A DNA stretch of 64,000 nt from Treponema sp. (GTDB lineage Bacteria; Spirochaetota; Spirochaetia; Treponematales; Treponemataceae): assembly GCA_016293495.1 (NCBI GenBank), contig JAEDED010000009.1:1-64000 (forward strand), given 5' to 3'. Below, one piece after another: positions 8,810 to 18,078 of the stretch. The notes under the pieces are model-generated. The model was not told the DNA's origin and ran no database searches. It worked only from the letters and a program-made list of their open reading frames with translations. Each line of letters begins with the position of its first letter. The first letter of the stretch is position 1. A program made the translations under genes and the position numbers.

Positions 8810-9509
8810 ACAGAAAGAATTAGTTGCAGCAACAGCAATTGATACATTGATTAAAAATAAAAAGATTTTCAGCGGAATGAAGATCGGGCTCGGAACTGGT
8901 TCTACTGCCGTTCCTGCTGTTAAGCATCTTGCAAAAAGAATTGCAGATGGAACTTTAAAAGACATCAAGGCTGTCGTAACAAGCTTTGGAACACAGAACC
9001 TTTGTGAAGAACTTGAAATTCCTGTTTACTCAATGAATGACAAAATCATCGGCGGTCATCTTGATCTTGCAATTGACGGTGCAGATGAAGTTGATCCTGA
9101 CAACAATGTAATCAAAGGCGGCGGAGCTGCATTGCTTCGCGAAAAAATCGTTGCTTACAATTCTGACCAGTTCGTAATTGTAGCTGACAGCACAAAGGTT
9201 GTTGATTCAGTTGGAACAAAGTTCAGACTTCCTGTAGAAATTATCGGTGAAGCACGTGTTCCTGTAACTAAAGCGCTTGAAGCTTTAGGTGCTGAATGTG
9301 TTTTACGTGAAGGCGTTAAAAAATGCGGACCTGTAATTACAGACAACGGTAACCAGATTCTTGATATTTTGTGGAAGGAACCTGTTAACCCATGCGTGAT
9401 GGAAGACAAGATCAATGCAATCGTCGGCGTTGTTGAAGTTGGTTTCTTTACTAAAAATAAACCAATTGTGTTTACAATGGATGCTGACTGCAAAGTAATT
9501 CAGCGTTAA
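8790..9509 (+). CDS. rpiA: Ribose-5-phosphate isomerase A
   Basis: Interconverts ribose 5-phosphate and ribulose 5-phosphate in the pentose phosphate pathway. The protein (239 residues) shows GLGTGSTA near residue 33, DGADEVDP with the active-site Asp, and IKGGGAALLREKI with the catalytic Lys and Glu. A longer reading frame begins at 8697, but the ATG at 8790 is preferred: ACAGGGG precedes it and the conserved protein begins there. This start lies inside the end of aroDE, so translation is coupled. A long hairpin with eight Ts follows the gene. Confidence 0.96.
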   Translation: MAMTQTEQKELVAATAIDTLIKNKKIFSGMKIGLGTGSTAVPAVKHLAKRIADGTLKDIKAVVTSFGTQNLCEELEIPVYSMNDKIIGGHLDLAIDGADEVDPDNNVIKGGGAALLREKIVAYNSDQFVIVADSTKVVDSVGTKFRLPVEIIGEARVPVTKALEALGAECVLREGVKKCGPVITDNGNQILDILWKEPVNPCVMEDKINAIVGVVEVGFFTKNKPIVFTMDADCKVIQR

Positions 9510-9532
9510 GTAAAAACGAATTATTTATCAGG

Positions 9533-9591
9533 TGGTGGTTGAGTGATTCTTCAAACTTAAATTGAAGAAAACGACGGCCACCATTTTTTTT
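9533..9591 (+). terminator. Intrinsic terminator after rpiA
   Basis: TGGTGG (9533-9538) pairs with CCACCA (9578-9583) and an inner perfect stem pairs 9547-9554 with 9562-9569. A run of eight Ts follows. It closes the def-to-rpiA operon. Confidence 0.8.
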
Positions 9592-9599
9592 GTGTAAAA

Positions 9600-10988
9600 A
9601 TGTTTTATCAGTTACCAACAGACCTTGCAGAAAAATATTCCCTCGACTTAATGAAAGAACTCGAAACGACAGATTTAATGTCAGGCTTCGAAGGAATGTT
9701 CGGCGTCCTTGTCTGTAAAGAAAAAAATCAAGACGGAACTCTGGGCGAAAAAGAAATAATACTTCGTGCTTTTTCTGGAAAGTTCAACGGTGTCTGGAAT
9801 CATGAAGGTTTTGTTCCGGCCTTGCTCGACCAGAGTGAATATGACAAGGCCGTTGCAATCAATGATGATATGATTCATGAACTGACTGAAGTCCCTGAAA
9901 ACGAAACGGCAGAAGAAAAAATTGTTCGTGATGAAAAACGCGTTGCCTTGTGTAAGCAGTCGCTTGAACGGATTTATTCCCTTTACAAATTTACCTGCTT
10001 TGATAAATCTAAAAAAACTTTCTCTCATATAAAACAGATGCTCAATTACAATGCTGCCCGTGTTGAAGATAAATTATTCCCGACAGGCTTAGGCGACTGC
10101 TGCGCTCCAAAACTTTTTAGTTATGCATTCAGTAAAAACTTACAGCCCGTAAGTCTTGCAGAATTCTACTGGGGGAGTCCAAATGCAAATTTTGAGCCTC
10201 GTAAATTCTATCCGCCATGTGATGCTAAATGCAGCTTGATTCTTCCTGTAATTTTAGGGCTTGATATTCTGTATCGTGATAAAGATATTATTGTCGTTAA
10301 CAAACCGAGCGGTGTGCTTGCCGTTCCTGGTCGCGGTCCTGACAAGCAGGATTGTATCGTAAACCGTGTACGTAATCTTTTTGCTGACTGTATTGAACAG
10401 CCTTCTGCGCACAGACTTGATATGGATACTTCAGGACTTCTTGTTCTTGGATTTTCGACAGAAGCACAGCGCTCGCTTTCGATTCAGTTTCAGAATAGTG
10501 AGGTAGAAAAAAAATATATCGCAGTTATCGACGGTGTTCTTGGCGTAAAATGTAATTTTGAAAATCACGCTGCAGATAAACTTTCGCCGAATGGGCTGAA
10601 TGATTCAAATCCCGAAATCACTCCAAATTCCACAGAAGGTAAGATTGAATTAAAATGCCGTCTTGATATTGAAAACAGACCGCATCAGATTTATGATGAA
10701 GAGTATGGAAAGAATGGTGTAACGCTCTGGAAAAAACTCCGCATCTGGAAAATGAATGGGCGCAATGTTACTTCAATTGAGTTTGAGCCTGAGACCGGCC
10801 GCACTCATCAGCTCCGTCTTGCTTCTGCAAGCTGTCTTGGTTTTGGTATTCCGATTGTCGGTGACAATCTTTACGGAAAACAGGAAGAAGGTGAGCGGCT
10901 CATGCTTCATTCCTCGTATTTAAGTTTTAAACATCCGACTACAGGAGAGAAAATGGAATTCTTCTGCGAACCGGATTTTAAATATTGA
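9600..10988 (+). CDS. RluA family pseudouridine synthase with long N-terminal extension
   Basis: A 462-residue RNA pseudouridine synthase. The catalytic domain starts at about residue 212 (ILYRDKDIIVVNKPSG) and carries HRLDMDTSG at 271-279 with catalytic D274, then LRIWKMNGR and ETGRTHQLRL near the end. The first 200 residues are an extra domain of the type seen in long RluA-like proteins that modify tRNA position 32 or 23S rRNA. The exact target base cannot be told. No good Shine-Dalgarno precedes the ATG, which sits only nine bases after the rpiA terminator T-run. Confidence 0.9.
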   Translation: MFYQLPTDLAEKYSLDLMKELETTDLMSGFEGMFGVLVCKEKNQDGTLGEKEIILRAFSGKFNGVWNHEGFVPALLDQSEYDKAVAINDDMIHELTEVPENETAEEKIVRDEKRVALCKQSLERIYSLYKFTCFDKSKKTFSHIKQMLNYNAARVEDKLFPTGLGDCCAPKLFSYAFSKNLQPVSLAEFYWGSPNANFEPRKFYPPCDAKCSLILPVILGLDILYRDKDIIVVNKPSGVLAVPGRGPDKQDCIVNRVRNLFADCIEQPSAHRLDMDTSGLLVLGFSTEAQRSLSIQFQNSEVEKKYIAVIDGVLGVKCNFENHAADKLSPNGLNDSNPEITPNSTEGKIELKCRLDIENRPHQIYDEEYGKNGVTLWKKLRIWKMNGRNVTSIEFEPETGRTHQLRLASASCLGFGIPIVGDNLYGKQEEGERLMLHSSYLSFKHPTTGEKMEFFCEPDFKY

Positions 10989-11053
10989 TTTGGAATTAAA
11001 AAGTTTTTGAAAATAATATTGAAAAAGTATTGTTTTAATTCAGGAGGATTAAG

Positions 11054-12313
11054 ATGAAAAAGAAATGGTTTTTAGCACTTGCAATGTTTGTGTGCTGCTT
11101 GGTGCATGGCGTAAGCGATGAAAGTAAAGCTCTTACAGTGTGGGCGTTTACTGATGAAATTCAGACTATGATTGATAATTATTATCGCAGAGATTTTCCA
11201 GAAGCAAAATTTGATTACAGTTTGACGCCAGTAGATTCGTTCCCAAATAAACTTGATGATGTATTAGCAAATGGTAGAGGAGCTCCTGATGTTTTTGCAC
11301 TGGAAGATTATTTTGTTCGCAGATATGTTGAACAGGGTGATGAATATCTTCTTGATTTGACAGATGTTTACAATGAAGTAAAAGATAAGCTTGTAAAATA
11401 TCCTGTTCAAGTCGGAACATATAATGGCAAAGTTTATGCACTGTCATGGGAGGTTTGTCCAGGTGCAATGTTTTATCGACGTTCCCTTGCAAAAAAATAT
11501 TTAGGCACAGATGACCCTGAAGAAGTGCAGAAATATTTTTCTGACTGGAATAAATTCCTTAAGACAGCATTTTTATTAAACAAAGAATCAGGCGGGAGAT
11601 GTGTTGCAGTTTCATCAATTACAGACTTGTTTAAGGCTTACTTAGGTTCTCGCAAAACACCTTGGGTAGTAGACGGAAAACTTAATATTGATCCTGCTAT
11701 AATTGATTATATGAAGATGTGTAAGGTAATGAATGACAAAGGGCTCAATGGCCGCCAAGGGATGTGGTCAGAAGGCTGGTTTGAAGGTATGAAAGATAAA
11801 TTTCGTGATGAATACGGAAATCGTGTTGAAGTTTTCAGTTACTTCTTACCAACATGGGGACTTCATTATGTATTAAAACCAAATTCGCCTGCAACTTCAG
11901 GAGACTGGGCAATGATACAGGGCCCTGTTTTATGGAGATGGGGCGGAACATGGCTTGCTGCTTACAAGAATACTAAAAATCCTGAACGTGCAAAGGCTTT
12001 TATTAAATACATTTGCACAGATGACAAATTTCTTGAAGCATGGGTAAAAGATACTGGTTATTTAATTTCTAATAACAACGTCGTGAATAAGATTAAAGAC
12101 AATTATTCTGAACCATATCTTGGTGGCCAGAATCACTATAAGCTATTTACGGATTATGCAAATAAAGTTGATGGTTCATTATCACAGTCAACTGATGAGG
12201 CAATTGAATCAATTTTTATTGAAGCAGTTTTTGCATACATGGACAACGTAACAACATTGGATTTAGCACTTGATGATTTTAAATATCAGGTAAATGAAAA
12301 ACTTGGTTTATAA
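11054..12313 (+). CDS. ABC transporter extracellular solute-binding protein (family 1)
   Basis: A 419-residue periplasmic-binding protein of the sugar type. Residues 1-21 form a signal peptide (KKKWFLALAMFVCCLVHG) with two cysteines, possibly a loose spirochaetal lipobox. The mature part opens with LTVWAFTDEIQ and has GAPDVFALEDYFVRRYV, GTYNGKVYALSWEV and GGTWLAAYKNTKNPERAKAF, all typical of family-1 binding proteins for oligosaccharides. No permease or ATPase gene is adjacent, so it must work with components encoded elsewhere or be a sensor. AGGAGG precedes the ATG. A strong bidirectional terminator follows. Confidence 0.9.
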   Translation: MKKKWFLALAMFVCCLVHGVSDESKALTVWAFTDEIQTMIDNYYRRDFPEAKFDYSLTPVDSFPNKLDDVLANGRGAPDVFALEDYFVRRYVEQGDEYLLDLTDVYNEVKDKLVKYPVQVGTYNGKVYALSWEVCPGAMFYRRSLAKKYLGTDDPEEVQKYFSDWNKFLKTAFLLNKESGGRCVAVSSITDLFKAYLGSRKTPWVVDGKLNIDPAIIDYMKMCKVMNDKGLNGRQGMWSEGWFEGMKDKFRDEYGNRVEVFSYFLPTWGLHYVLKPNSPATSGDWAMIQGPVLWRWGGTWLAAYKNTKNPERAKAFIKYICTDDKFLEAWVKDTGYLISNNNVVNKIKDNYSEPYLGGQNHYKLFTDYANKVDGSLSQSTDEAIESIFIEAVFAYMDNVTTLDLALDDFKYQVNEKLGL

Positions 12314-12325
12314 TTAATCATCATA

Positions 12326-12376
12326 AAAATGGCTGACACAAAAATTGCATCTGCAATCATGTGTCAGCCATTTTTT
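12326..12376. terminator. Bidirectional terminator between the binding-protein gene and era
   Basis: TGGCTGACACA (12330-12340) pairs with TGTGTCAGCCA (12360-12370); an inner ATTGCA/TGCAAT stem stacks on it. As upstream and Ts downstream allow use by both converging genes. Confidence 0.9.
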
Positions 12377-12390
12377 ATTGGCGCATCAAA

Positions 12391-13383
12391 TTACGAGTTC
12401 ATCAGTTTATTCAAAATCGGATCGCGCTGTCTCCAGTTTTTGACAACCTTCACCTGCAGATCAAGGTCAATTCGATAATCAAAAATTTTTCGAAGTTCCT
12501 TTATCGACTCAACGCGGATTGTCTTAATCATGGAGGCACCTTTTCCGATTACAATACCTTTCTGTGAATCTCTTTCTACACATAAAAAGGCACGAACCCA
12601 AAGTTCCTTTCCGCCCTTTTTAAATTCCATATCAGAAATATCAACATAAAGTGCATGAGGAATTTCATCTGTAAGACGATTGATTGCCTGACCGCGGACA
12701 ACTTCTGCGATTCTGAATCCAACTTCCTGGTCTGTGTAATATTCCTCCGGATAAAGATGAGGAGCTTCAGGTGCAAGATCGTAAAGCGCCTTGAGGACAT
12801 CATTGATTCCAATGTCATTTTTTGCCGATGTGTTAACGATTCGTTCTTCAGGTATCTGAGGAAGTGCCGATTTAACGAATTTCTTTACATGTTCAGGCTT
12901 TGTTCCTGCAATATCAATTTTATTAATTGCAACTACTGCTTTATCAGAATAAGGCTTGATAAGTTCTGCAGTCATCTGTTCTTCTTCGCCGATTTCGCGT
13001 GTTGCGTCAATTACGTAAAGCAGACATTCTGCAGCTTCAATCTGATCTTTTGCAATTTGCTGCAATTTAAGGTTGAGTTTTTTTTCTGAAACGTGATATC
13101 CCGGTGTATCAACAAAAACGAGCTGACCAAATGATGTGTTTACGATTCCTTTGATGGCATTTCTTGTTGTCTGGGGAATCGGGCTTACAATTGATACCGG
13201 TTCGCCGCTTGCAGTGTTGAGGAATGTTGATTTTCCGCTTGAAGGACGGCCGATGATGGCAACTAAAGCTGTTTTCGGACCGGCAGGTTCATAATTGTTG
13301 TTTTCATATTCATCTGCAAAGTTTTCTCTTGGAACTGAATTTGCAAAGTCACTGATATCAAAATGTTCGAGTTCTTTTTCCAT
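12391..13383 (-). CDS. era: GTPase Era
   Basis: Ribosome-assembly GTPase that binds the 3' end of 16S rRNA. Numbered from the chosen start (330 residues): Walker A GRPSSGKS at 45-52, switch region PQTTRN, DTPG at about 92-95, NKID further on, and a C-terminal KH domain with GKGASMIK. There is a 38-residue acidic N-terminal extension not found in E. coli Era. An ATG at 13392 is also in frame, but it lies inside the -10 box of the promoter described separately, so the ATG at 13383 is the only one that can be in the transcript, at or next to its 5' end. No Shine-Dalgarno is present. Confidence 0.94.
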   Translation of the reverse strand: MEKELEHFDISDFANSVPRENFADEYENNNYEPAGPKTALVAIIGRPSSGKSTFLNTASGEPVSIVSPIPQTTRNAIKGIVNTSFGQLVFVDTPGYHVSEKKLNLKLQQIAKDQIEAAECLLYVIDATREIGEEEQMTAELIKPYSDKAVVAINKIDIAGTKPEHVKKFVKSALPQIPEERIVNTSAKNDIGINDVLKALYDLAPEAPHLYPEEYYTDQEVGFRIAEVVRGQAINRLTDEIPHALYVDISDMEFKKGGKELWVRAFLCVERDSQKGIVIGKGASMIKTIRVESIKELRKIFDYRIDLDLQVKVVKNWRQRDPILNKLMNS

Positions 13384-13390
13384 ACTTAGC

Positions 13391-13418
13391 ATTATATAGG
13401 AAAAATAATTTTTGACAA
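13391..13418 (-). promoter_or_regulatory. Promoter of era, leaderless arrangement
   Basis: Read on the minus strand: TTGTCA (13418-13413), 16-base spacer, TATAAT (13396-13391). The start codon at 13383 follows the -10 box after seven bases. Its -35 hexamer overlaps that of the plus-strand promoter by five of six positions. Confidence 0.65.
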
Positions 13419-13441
13419 AGTTTAAATACCTGGTTTATAAT
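13412..13441 (+). promoter_or_regulatory. Promoter of the FGE-like lipoprotein gene
   Basis: TTGACA (13412-13417), 18-base spacer, perfect TATAAT (13436-13441). Expected start near 13448 gives a 40-base leader with GAGGGA before the GTG. It shares its -35 region with the divergent era promoter. Confidence 0.7.
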
Positions 13442-13487
13442 TATTTATTCACTTAATAAAATCCATACATATAAACGAGGGAAATTT

Positions 13488-14414
13488 GTGAAAAAATCAT
13501 CTAAATTGCTGTTTGCTGCATTAGTTGGTACAGCTATAATTTTTACAAGCTGTGGAAAAGAAGTCGTAGAAAAATATGATATGGTCAAAGTCAAAGGCGG
13601 AGCCTTATCTCAGCCTTTGATTGATTCCCTTTCCTTAAGAATTGATAACCCCAGTCCAGATGCCACACCAGAATCACCAGTTTTCTCATTAGAAGTTTCA
13701 GATTTTTACATTTCAGAATATGAAGTAACTCAGGAATTATACAAAGAAATTATGTCTGTTGATTCCGAAGTTAATGCAACTCCATCATATTTTAATGAAT
13801 CGCCTTTTGAAGGTGAGGAACAGTCGAAGCGCCCGGTGGAAAGAATCACATGGTACGATGCGCTTGATTTCTGCAATAAGCTTAGTATTAAAGAAGGCCT
13901 GGATCCTGTTTATACAATCCGTGATATTTCAAGATATTCAAAGGACAATGCAATTAAATATGCAGCCGTAACTGCAGATTATTCTCGCAATGGTTACAGA
14001 CTTCCTACTGCCGCAGAATGGATTTATGCTGCAACAGGCGGAGCAAAATCAAAAGAAAATTATAAATACAGTGGAAGTGATAATCTTGATGACATAGCAT
14101 GGCATGATGAAAACTCTTCTGACATGACTCATCAGGTTGGTCTTAAAAAAGCCAATGAACTTGGACTGTATGATATGACAGGTAATGTTGCCGAATGGTG
14201 CTGGGATTATACATGGAACGAAAAGTTTGAATATCGTCCTTACAATAATTATAAGGGACCAAAAAACGGTATTACCAGAATAATTAAAGGCGGTTCCTTT
14301 GATTATCTCGCAGTCGGAACTTTTTTCGCTTACGAGAATAATAACGAAGTTAACGGAATCCTGGGATTGCGTTATTTTAATGTGGGATTTAGGATTGCAC
14401 GTAATGCAGATTAA
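13488..14414 (+). CDS. SUMF1/FGE-like lipoprotein
   Basis: A 308-residue protein with a lipoprotein signal ending TSCGK (Cys22) and a formylglycine-generating-enzyme-like (SUMF1) domain from about residue 31 on: MVKVKGG, FYISEYEVTQELY, RPVERITWYDALDFCNKLS, YRLPTAAEWIYAATGG, GLYDMTGNVAEWCWD and IKGGSFDY. True FGE enzymes oxidise a sulfatase Cys using a pair of cysteines near the C-terminus; I do not see that pair here, so this is more likely a binding or structural member of the fold on the cell surface or in the periplasm. Start is GTG with GAGGGA upstream. Treponemes often carry several such lipoproteins. Confidence 0.85.
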   Translation: MKKSSKLLFAALVGTAIIFTSCGKEVVEKYDMVKVKGGALSQPLIDSLSLRIDNPSPDATPESPVFSLEVSDFYISEYEVTQELYKEIMSVDSEVNATPSYFNESPFEGEEQSKRPVERITWYDALDFCNKLSIKEGLDPVYTIRDISRYSKDNAIKYAAVTADYSRNGYRLPTAAEWIYAATGGAKSKENYKYSGSDNLDDIAWHDENSSDMTHQVGLKKANELGLYDMTGNVAEWCWDYTWNEKFEYRPYNNYKGPKNGITRIIKGGSFDYLAVGTFFAYENNNEVNGILGLRYFNVGFRIARNAD

Positions 14415-14453
14415 ATCATAAATAAAATAAATCAAAAATAATGAAAGTAAAAA

Positions 14454-15185
14454 ATGGAAACAATTCAAAATCTTGTAGAATATTATGATGAACTCTATCC
14501 TGTAACAAAAGATCAGTATGATTTTTATGCTTATCTTATGGAACAGTATGCAAAGCCTGTAAAGTTTCTGAATATCGGATGCGGTACTGGTGTAATGGAA
14601 AATTATCTTGCCAAGCAGATGACGGACGTTACAGGTCTTGAAACAATCAAGGAACTTCTTGAATCAGCAACCCGCAAGCACCGCAATCAGCTTATGGCAT
14701 TAAGATTTTTCAAGATGTCTACAATCGAAATGGTCAGGTTCCTTGGAAAGAATTTCTATAATGTAATTTCATGTCTTAATGACAGAATCATTTTTATTCA
14801 TGACAGAACTTTGCTTCGCAAGTTTTTCTTTGATTGTAAACAGCTTCTTGCAGACGACGGAATGATTGTATTACAGCTTGCAAATTACAATCTTTACAAA
14901 TCAAAAACAGTTTCTGTATTACCAGAAATTAAAACAACAAGAGTAACACTTACTAGCAAGCTTGAATATGTAAGTGAAGAAGAATCTCTGCTTTCAAGAA
15001 ATATAAAAAACGGCAGTGGAAAAGTTCTGCCGGTTTATCAGAAAACATCTGTATATCCAATTACACCTTCAGAAATTGAAGAGTATGCAAAGGAATCTGG
15101 ATTTACTTCCATTGAATACTTTGCAGATTTCAAACGAAATCCGTTTACAGAAAAAAGTCCTTCAATGGTTGTTATTATAAAATAA
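14454..15185 (+). CDS. Class I SAM-dependent methyltransferase
   Basis: A 243-residue protein with the SAM-binding motif FLNIGCGTGVMENYLA at about 38-53, an acidic/hydrophobic strand that follows (VTGLETIKELLE), and LLADDGMIVLQLANYN as the post-motif strand. The substrate is not predictable; the family includes small-molecule and macromolecule methyltransferases. It starts 39 bases after the FGE-like lipoprotein gene with a weak GAAAG ribosome site and may be read from that gene's promoter. Confidence 0.8.
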   Translation: METIQNLVEYYDELYPVTKDQYDFYAYLMEQYAKPVKFLNIGCGTGVMENYLAKQMTDVTGLETIKELLESATRKHRNQLMALRFFKMSTIEMVRFLGKNFYNVISCLNDRIIFIHDRTLLRKFFFDCKQLLADDGMIVLQLANYNLYKSKTVSVLPEIKTTRVTLTSKLEYVSEEESLLSRNIKNGSGKVLPVYQKTSVYPITPSEIEEYAKESGFTSIEYFADFKRNPFTEKSPSMVVIIK

Positions 15186-15198
15186 CGAATCTCATCCA

Positions 15199-15234
15199 CG
15201 CCAGCATTTTAAAAAATTTCGTGTCATGCTGGCG
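15199..15234. terminator. Convergent hairpin between the methyltransferase gene and ftsK
   Basis: CGCCAGCAT (15199-15207) pairs exactly with ATGCTGGCG (15226-15234). The T-tracts are weak on both sides, so termination is probable but not certain. Confidence 0.55.
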
Positions 15235-15246
15235 ATTGATTATGCC

Positions 15247-17982
15247 TTATGGCATATGAATGATTTCGCGTGGTTTACTGCCGTTTGGTGGTCCTACAAT
15301 TCCACGAGCTTCCATATCTTCGATTAAGCGGGCTGCTCTGTTGTAACCGATTGAAAGTCTTCTCTGGAGATATGAAGCAGAAGCTTTGCCTGACTGCATT
15401 ACAATTTCGAGAGCCTTATTGTAAAGAGGATCTTCTCCGCTTCCGCCAAAGAGTCCTGGTTCGCCCATTTCATCTTCTTCTGATTCAACAAAGATTTCTT
15501 CATCGATATATTCCGGTTCACCATAACCTTTTACATATTCAACAACGTTTTCAACCTCCTGGTCACTGACAAAGGTTCCCTGAATACGAACAGGGAATGG
15601 ATCAGTTGCGCTGGCATAAAGCATGTCACCGCGCCCGAGAAGTTTTTCCGCACCTACCTGATCGATAATAATACGGCTGTCCATTTTTGATGCAACCATG
15701 AATGCAATACGGGTAGGAATGTTTGCTTTGATCAAACCTGTAATAACATCAATCGAGGGACGCTGTGTTGCAAGTACAAGGTGAATTCCGACAGCGCGGC
15801 TCATTGCACACAAGCGCGCAATTGTAGATTCAAGTTCTTTTCCTGTTGTTGCCATAAGGTCAGCAAACTCATCGATAATAACAACGATGTAAGGAAGTTT
15901 TTCTGTTGCAATGTGACGTTCTTCAACACGCTTGTTGTAGTTAATAATGTCACGAACTCCAAGACCGTCAAGCAATGCATAACGGCGTTCCATTTCGCAC
16001 AGACAGTATTGCAATGACTGAAGCGCTTTATTAGGTTCAGTAATAACAGGAGTTAAAAGATGAGGAATATCATTGTAAAGTTTAAGTTCGACGATTTTTG
16101 GATCGACAAGAATCATCTTAACTTCCTGTGGCGAACGCTTGTACAAAATCGAAAGAATGATGCTGTTTACACAGACAGATTTTCCCGAACCTGTAGAACC
16201 TGCAATCAAAAGATGAGGAGTTTTTGCAATGTCGAGAAGTTGTGCTTCACCCTGAATGTCTTTACCAAGAACAACAGGTACAGCCATCTTTTTATATTCA
16301 GGAAGATTCTGTTCAATCAATTCACGGAAAGTAACTGTTGCACGGTTTTCATTTGGAATTTCAATACCGACAGCGCGTTTACCAGGAATCGGTGCAACAA
16401 TACGAACAGAACTTGCGGCAAGACGAAGCGCAATGTTGTCCTGCAAGGCAACAATCTTGCTGAGCTTAACGCCTGGTGCCGGTAAAATTTCAAACATTGT
16501 TACTACAGGACCTTTTCGGATTCCTGTAACTTCAGCGTCAATTTTAAATTCCTTGAGAGTTTCTTTTAAGAAGTCTGCAGCTTCATTTGTCTGGTGATCG
16601 ATAATCCAGTATTTCTGATCTTCAAACTGGTTGAGTAATCCTTCAGTAGGAACTTTGTAAGCGCCGCGACGTTTTGTAATTGTAGATTTCTTTTCTTCGC
16701 GGATTTTTGCTTCAGCTTCTTTTACCGACACCTGTGGAACTGAAGGGTCTGGCTGTGAAGAAAGTTCCGGTTCTATTTCTGGTTCTGAATCAATTTCAGA
16801 AGATATTTCTGAATCAGAATCGTCTTCTTCAATTTCTGCTTCATCTTCAGATTCCTCTAACTGCTGGCTTATCTGAAGTTCTCTTTCGAACTGTTCGTCA
16901 AAAGACAATTCTTCTTCAATGTCTTTATCCATCTGAGAAAAGACATCAGAAACGCCACCAGTTTCTTCAAGTGAAGTTTCGATAACTGCAGGTTCTTCTT
17001 CAGTTTCAGTTATTGCAAAATCAGAAGTGTCATCAGGCTGATCTTCAAACTCAGTGATTTTGTAATCAGAAGCAGCTGCAGTTTCTTCTTCAGTTTCAGT
17101 TATTGCAAAATCAGAAGTGTCATCAGGCTGATCTTCAAACTCAGTGATTTTGTAATCAGAAGCAGCTGCAGGTTCTTCTTCGGTTTCAGTTATTGCGAAA
17201 TCAGAAGTGTCATCAGTCTGATCTTCGAACTCAGTGATTTCAAAATCAGAATCTGATTCAGGTTCTTCTTCAATTTCGTCAGTGTAGTCGTAATCTTCTG
17301 ACAGGGCTTCTTCCATTTTTCGCTGAGAATAAATCAGGTCAGAATCTTCCTCTTCTTCGGCATCTTCATCATGAATTGAAAAATCAGAATTTTTATCGTA
17401 CAAAGGAATGTCGTCAAAGGCGTGACGATATTCGGAACTTAATGATTGAGATGGAATTGTATTTTCAATTACTTCAGTTTTAGTAAAGTCATTTTCTGCA
17501 TCAGGTTCCATTACTTTCTGGCGCATCTGATCTTTCATTCTTCTATTAAAAGCAATTCGTTCTGCGACAATTCCCGAAACTAAAAATTCAATTCCCATAA
17601 TGAGAAGGGTTGCTAGAATTGTAAAGATTAATTTAGCGACACCGATTGGGCCGCTTAATTTCTGAGACGCTCTATAAATTTTTTCACTTACAACTGCAGT
17701 AAAAAATGGAACGAGACTGAAACTGATATAAATGCATTTTTTGAATGTGAGCTGAAGAATAAGACAGCACATGGAAACAGAAAAAAGAAACAGAGGAATT
17801 AAAATACTGCACAAGCCATAGCTTTCTTTAATCAGATGGCCGGTCCATACGAGAAATCCCAGGAAGCCTGAAAATTCAAGACCATTGTCTAACAATGCGA
17901 AAACAAGACTGAATGAGAAGAATATAGCCAGTATAAAGAACAATATTCCAGTAAGAATCTGGGCTATTCTGTATTTTTTCAT
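15247..17982 (-). CDS. ftsK: DNA translocase FtsK/SpoIIIE
   Basis: Septal DNA pump that moves the chromosome terminus during division. From the N-terminus: four membrane helices (to about residue 145), a long acidic linker at about 175-420 that contains a 30-residue tandem repeat, the motor with Walker A GSTGSGKS near residue 595 and Walker B VVIIDEFADLM, and a C-terminal winged helix (last 65 residues, SASYLQRRLSIGYNRAARLI) that reads polar DNA motifs. Length 911. I prefer the ATG at 17982 to the GTG at 17985, because AGGGG then has normal spacing. Upstream lies pfk, transcribed away. Confidence 0.95.
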   Translation of the reverse strand: MKKYRIAQILTGILFFILAIFFSFSLVFALLDNGLEFSGFLGFLVWTGHLIKESYGLCSILIPLFLFSVSMCCLILQLTFKKCIYISFSLVPFFTAVVSEKIYRASQKLSGPIGVAKLIFTILATLLIMGIEFLVSGIVAERIAFNRRMKDQMRQKVMEPDAENDFTKTEVIENTIPSQSLSSEYRHAFDDIPLYDKNSDFSIHDEDAEEEEDSDLIYSQRKMEEALSEDYDYTDEIEEEPESDSDFEITEFEDQTDDTSDFAITETEEEPAAASDYKITEFEDQPDDTSDFAITETEEETAAASDYKITEFEDQPDDTSDFAITETEEEPAVIETSLEETGGVSDVFSQMDKDIEEELSFDEQFERELQISQQLEESEDEAEIEEDDSDSEISSEIDSEPEIEPELSSQPDPSVPQVSVKEAEAKIREEKKSTITKRRGAYKVPTEGLLNQFEDQKYWIIDHQTNEAADFLKETLKEFKIDAEVTGIRKGPVVTMFEILPAPGVKLSKIVALQDNIALRLAASSVRIVAPIPGKRAVGIEIPNENRATVTFRELIEQNLPEYKKMAVPVVLGKDIQGEAQLLDIAKTPHLLIAGSTGSGKSVCVNSIILSILYKRSPQEVKMILVDPKIVELKLYNDIPHLLTPVITEPNKALQSLQYCLCEMERRYALLDGLGVRDIINYNKRVEERHIATEKLPYIVVIIDEFADLMATTGKELESTIARLCAMSRAVGIHLVLATQRPSIDVITGLIKANIPTRIAFMVASKMDSRIIIDQVGAEKLLGRGDMLYASATDPFPVRIQGTFVSDQEVENVVEYVKGYGEPEYIDEEIFVESEEDEMGEPGLFGGSGEDPLYNKALEIVMQSGKASASYLQRRLSIGYNRAARLIEDMEARGIVGPPNGSKPREIIHMP
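16991..17260. repeat. Three 90-bp tandem repeats inside ftsK
   Basis: Copies begin at 16991, 17081 and 17171. The first two are nearly identical; the third has more changes. Each encodes the 30-residue unit that includes DFAITETEEEP and SDYKITEFEDQPDD in the acidic linker. The reading frame is kept, so copy number can vary without harm to the motor. Confidence 0.9.
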
Positions 17983-18078
17983 CACTTTCCCCTAAGTAGT
18001 TTTAAATATGGTTTTTGTACTCTTTATTATCGGTAAAAAAAAATATGAGTTTACGGATTTTTTAGTCATTAAAATTTC

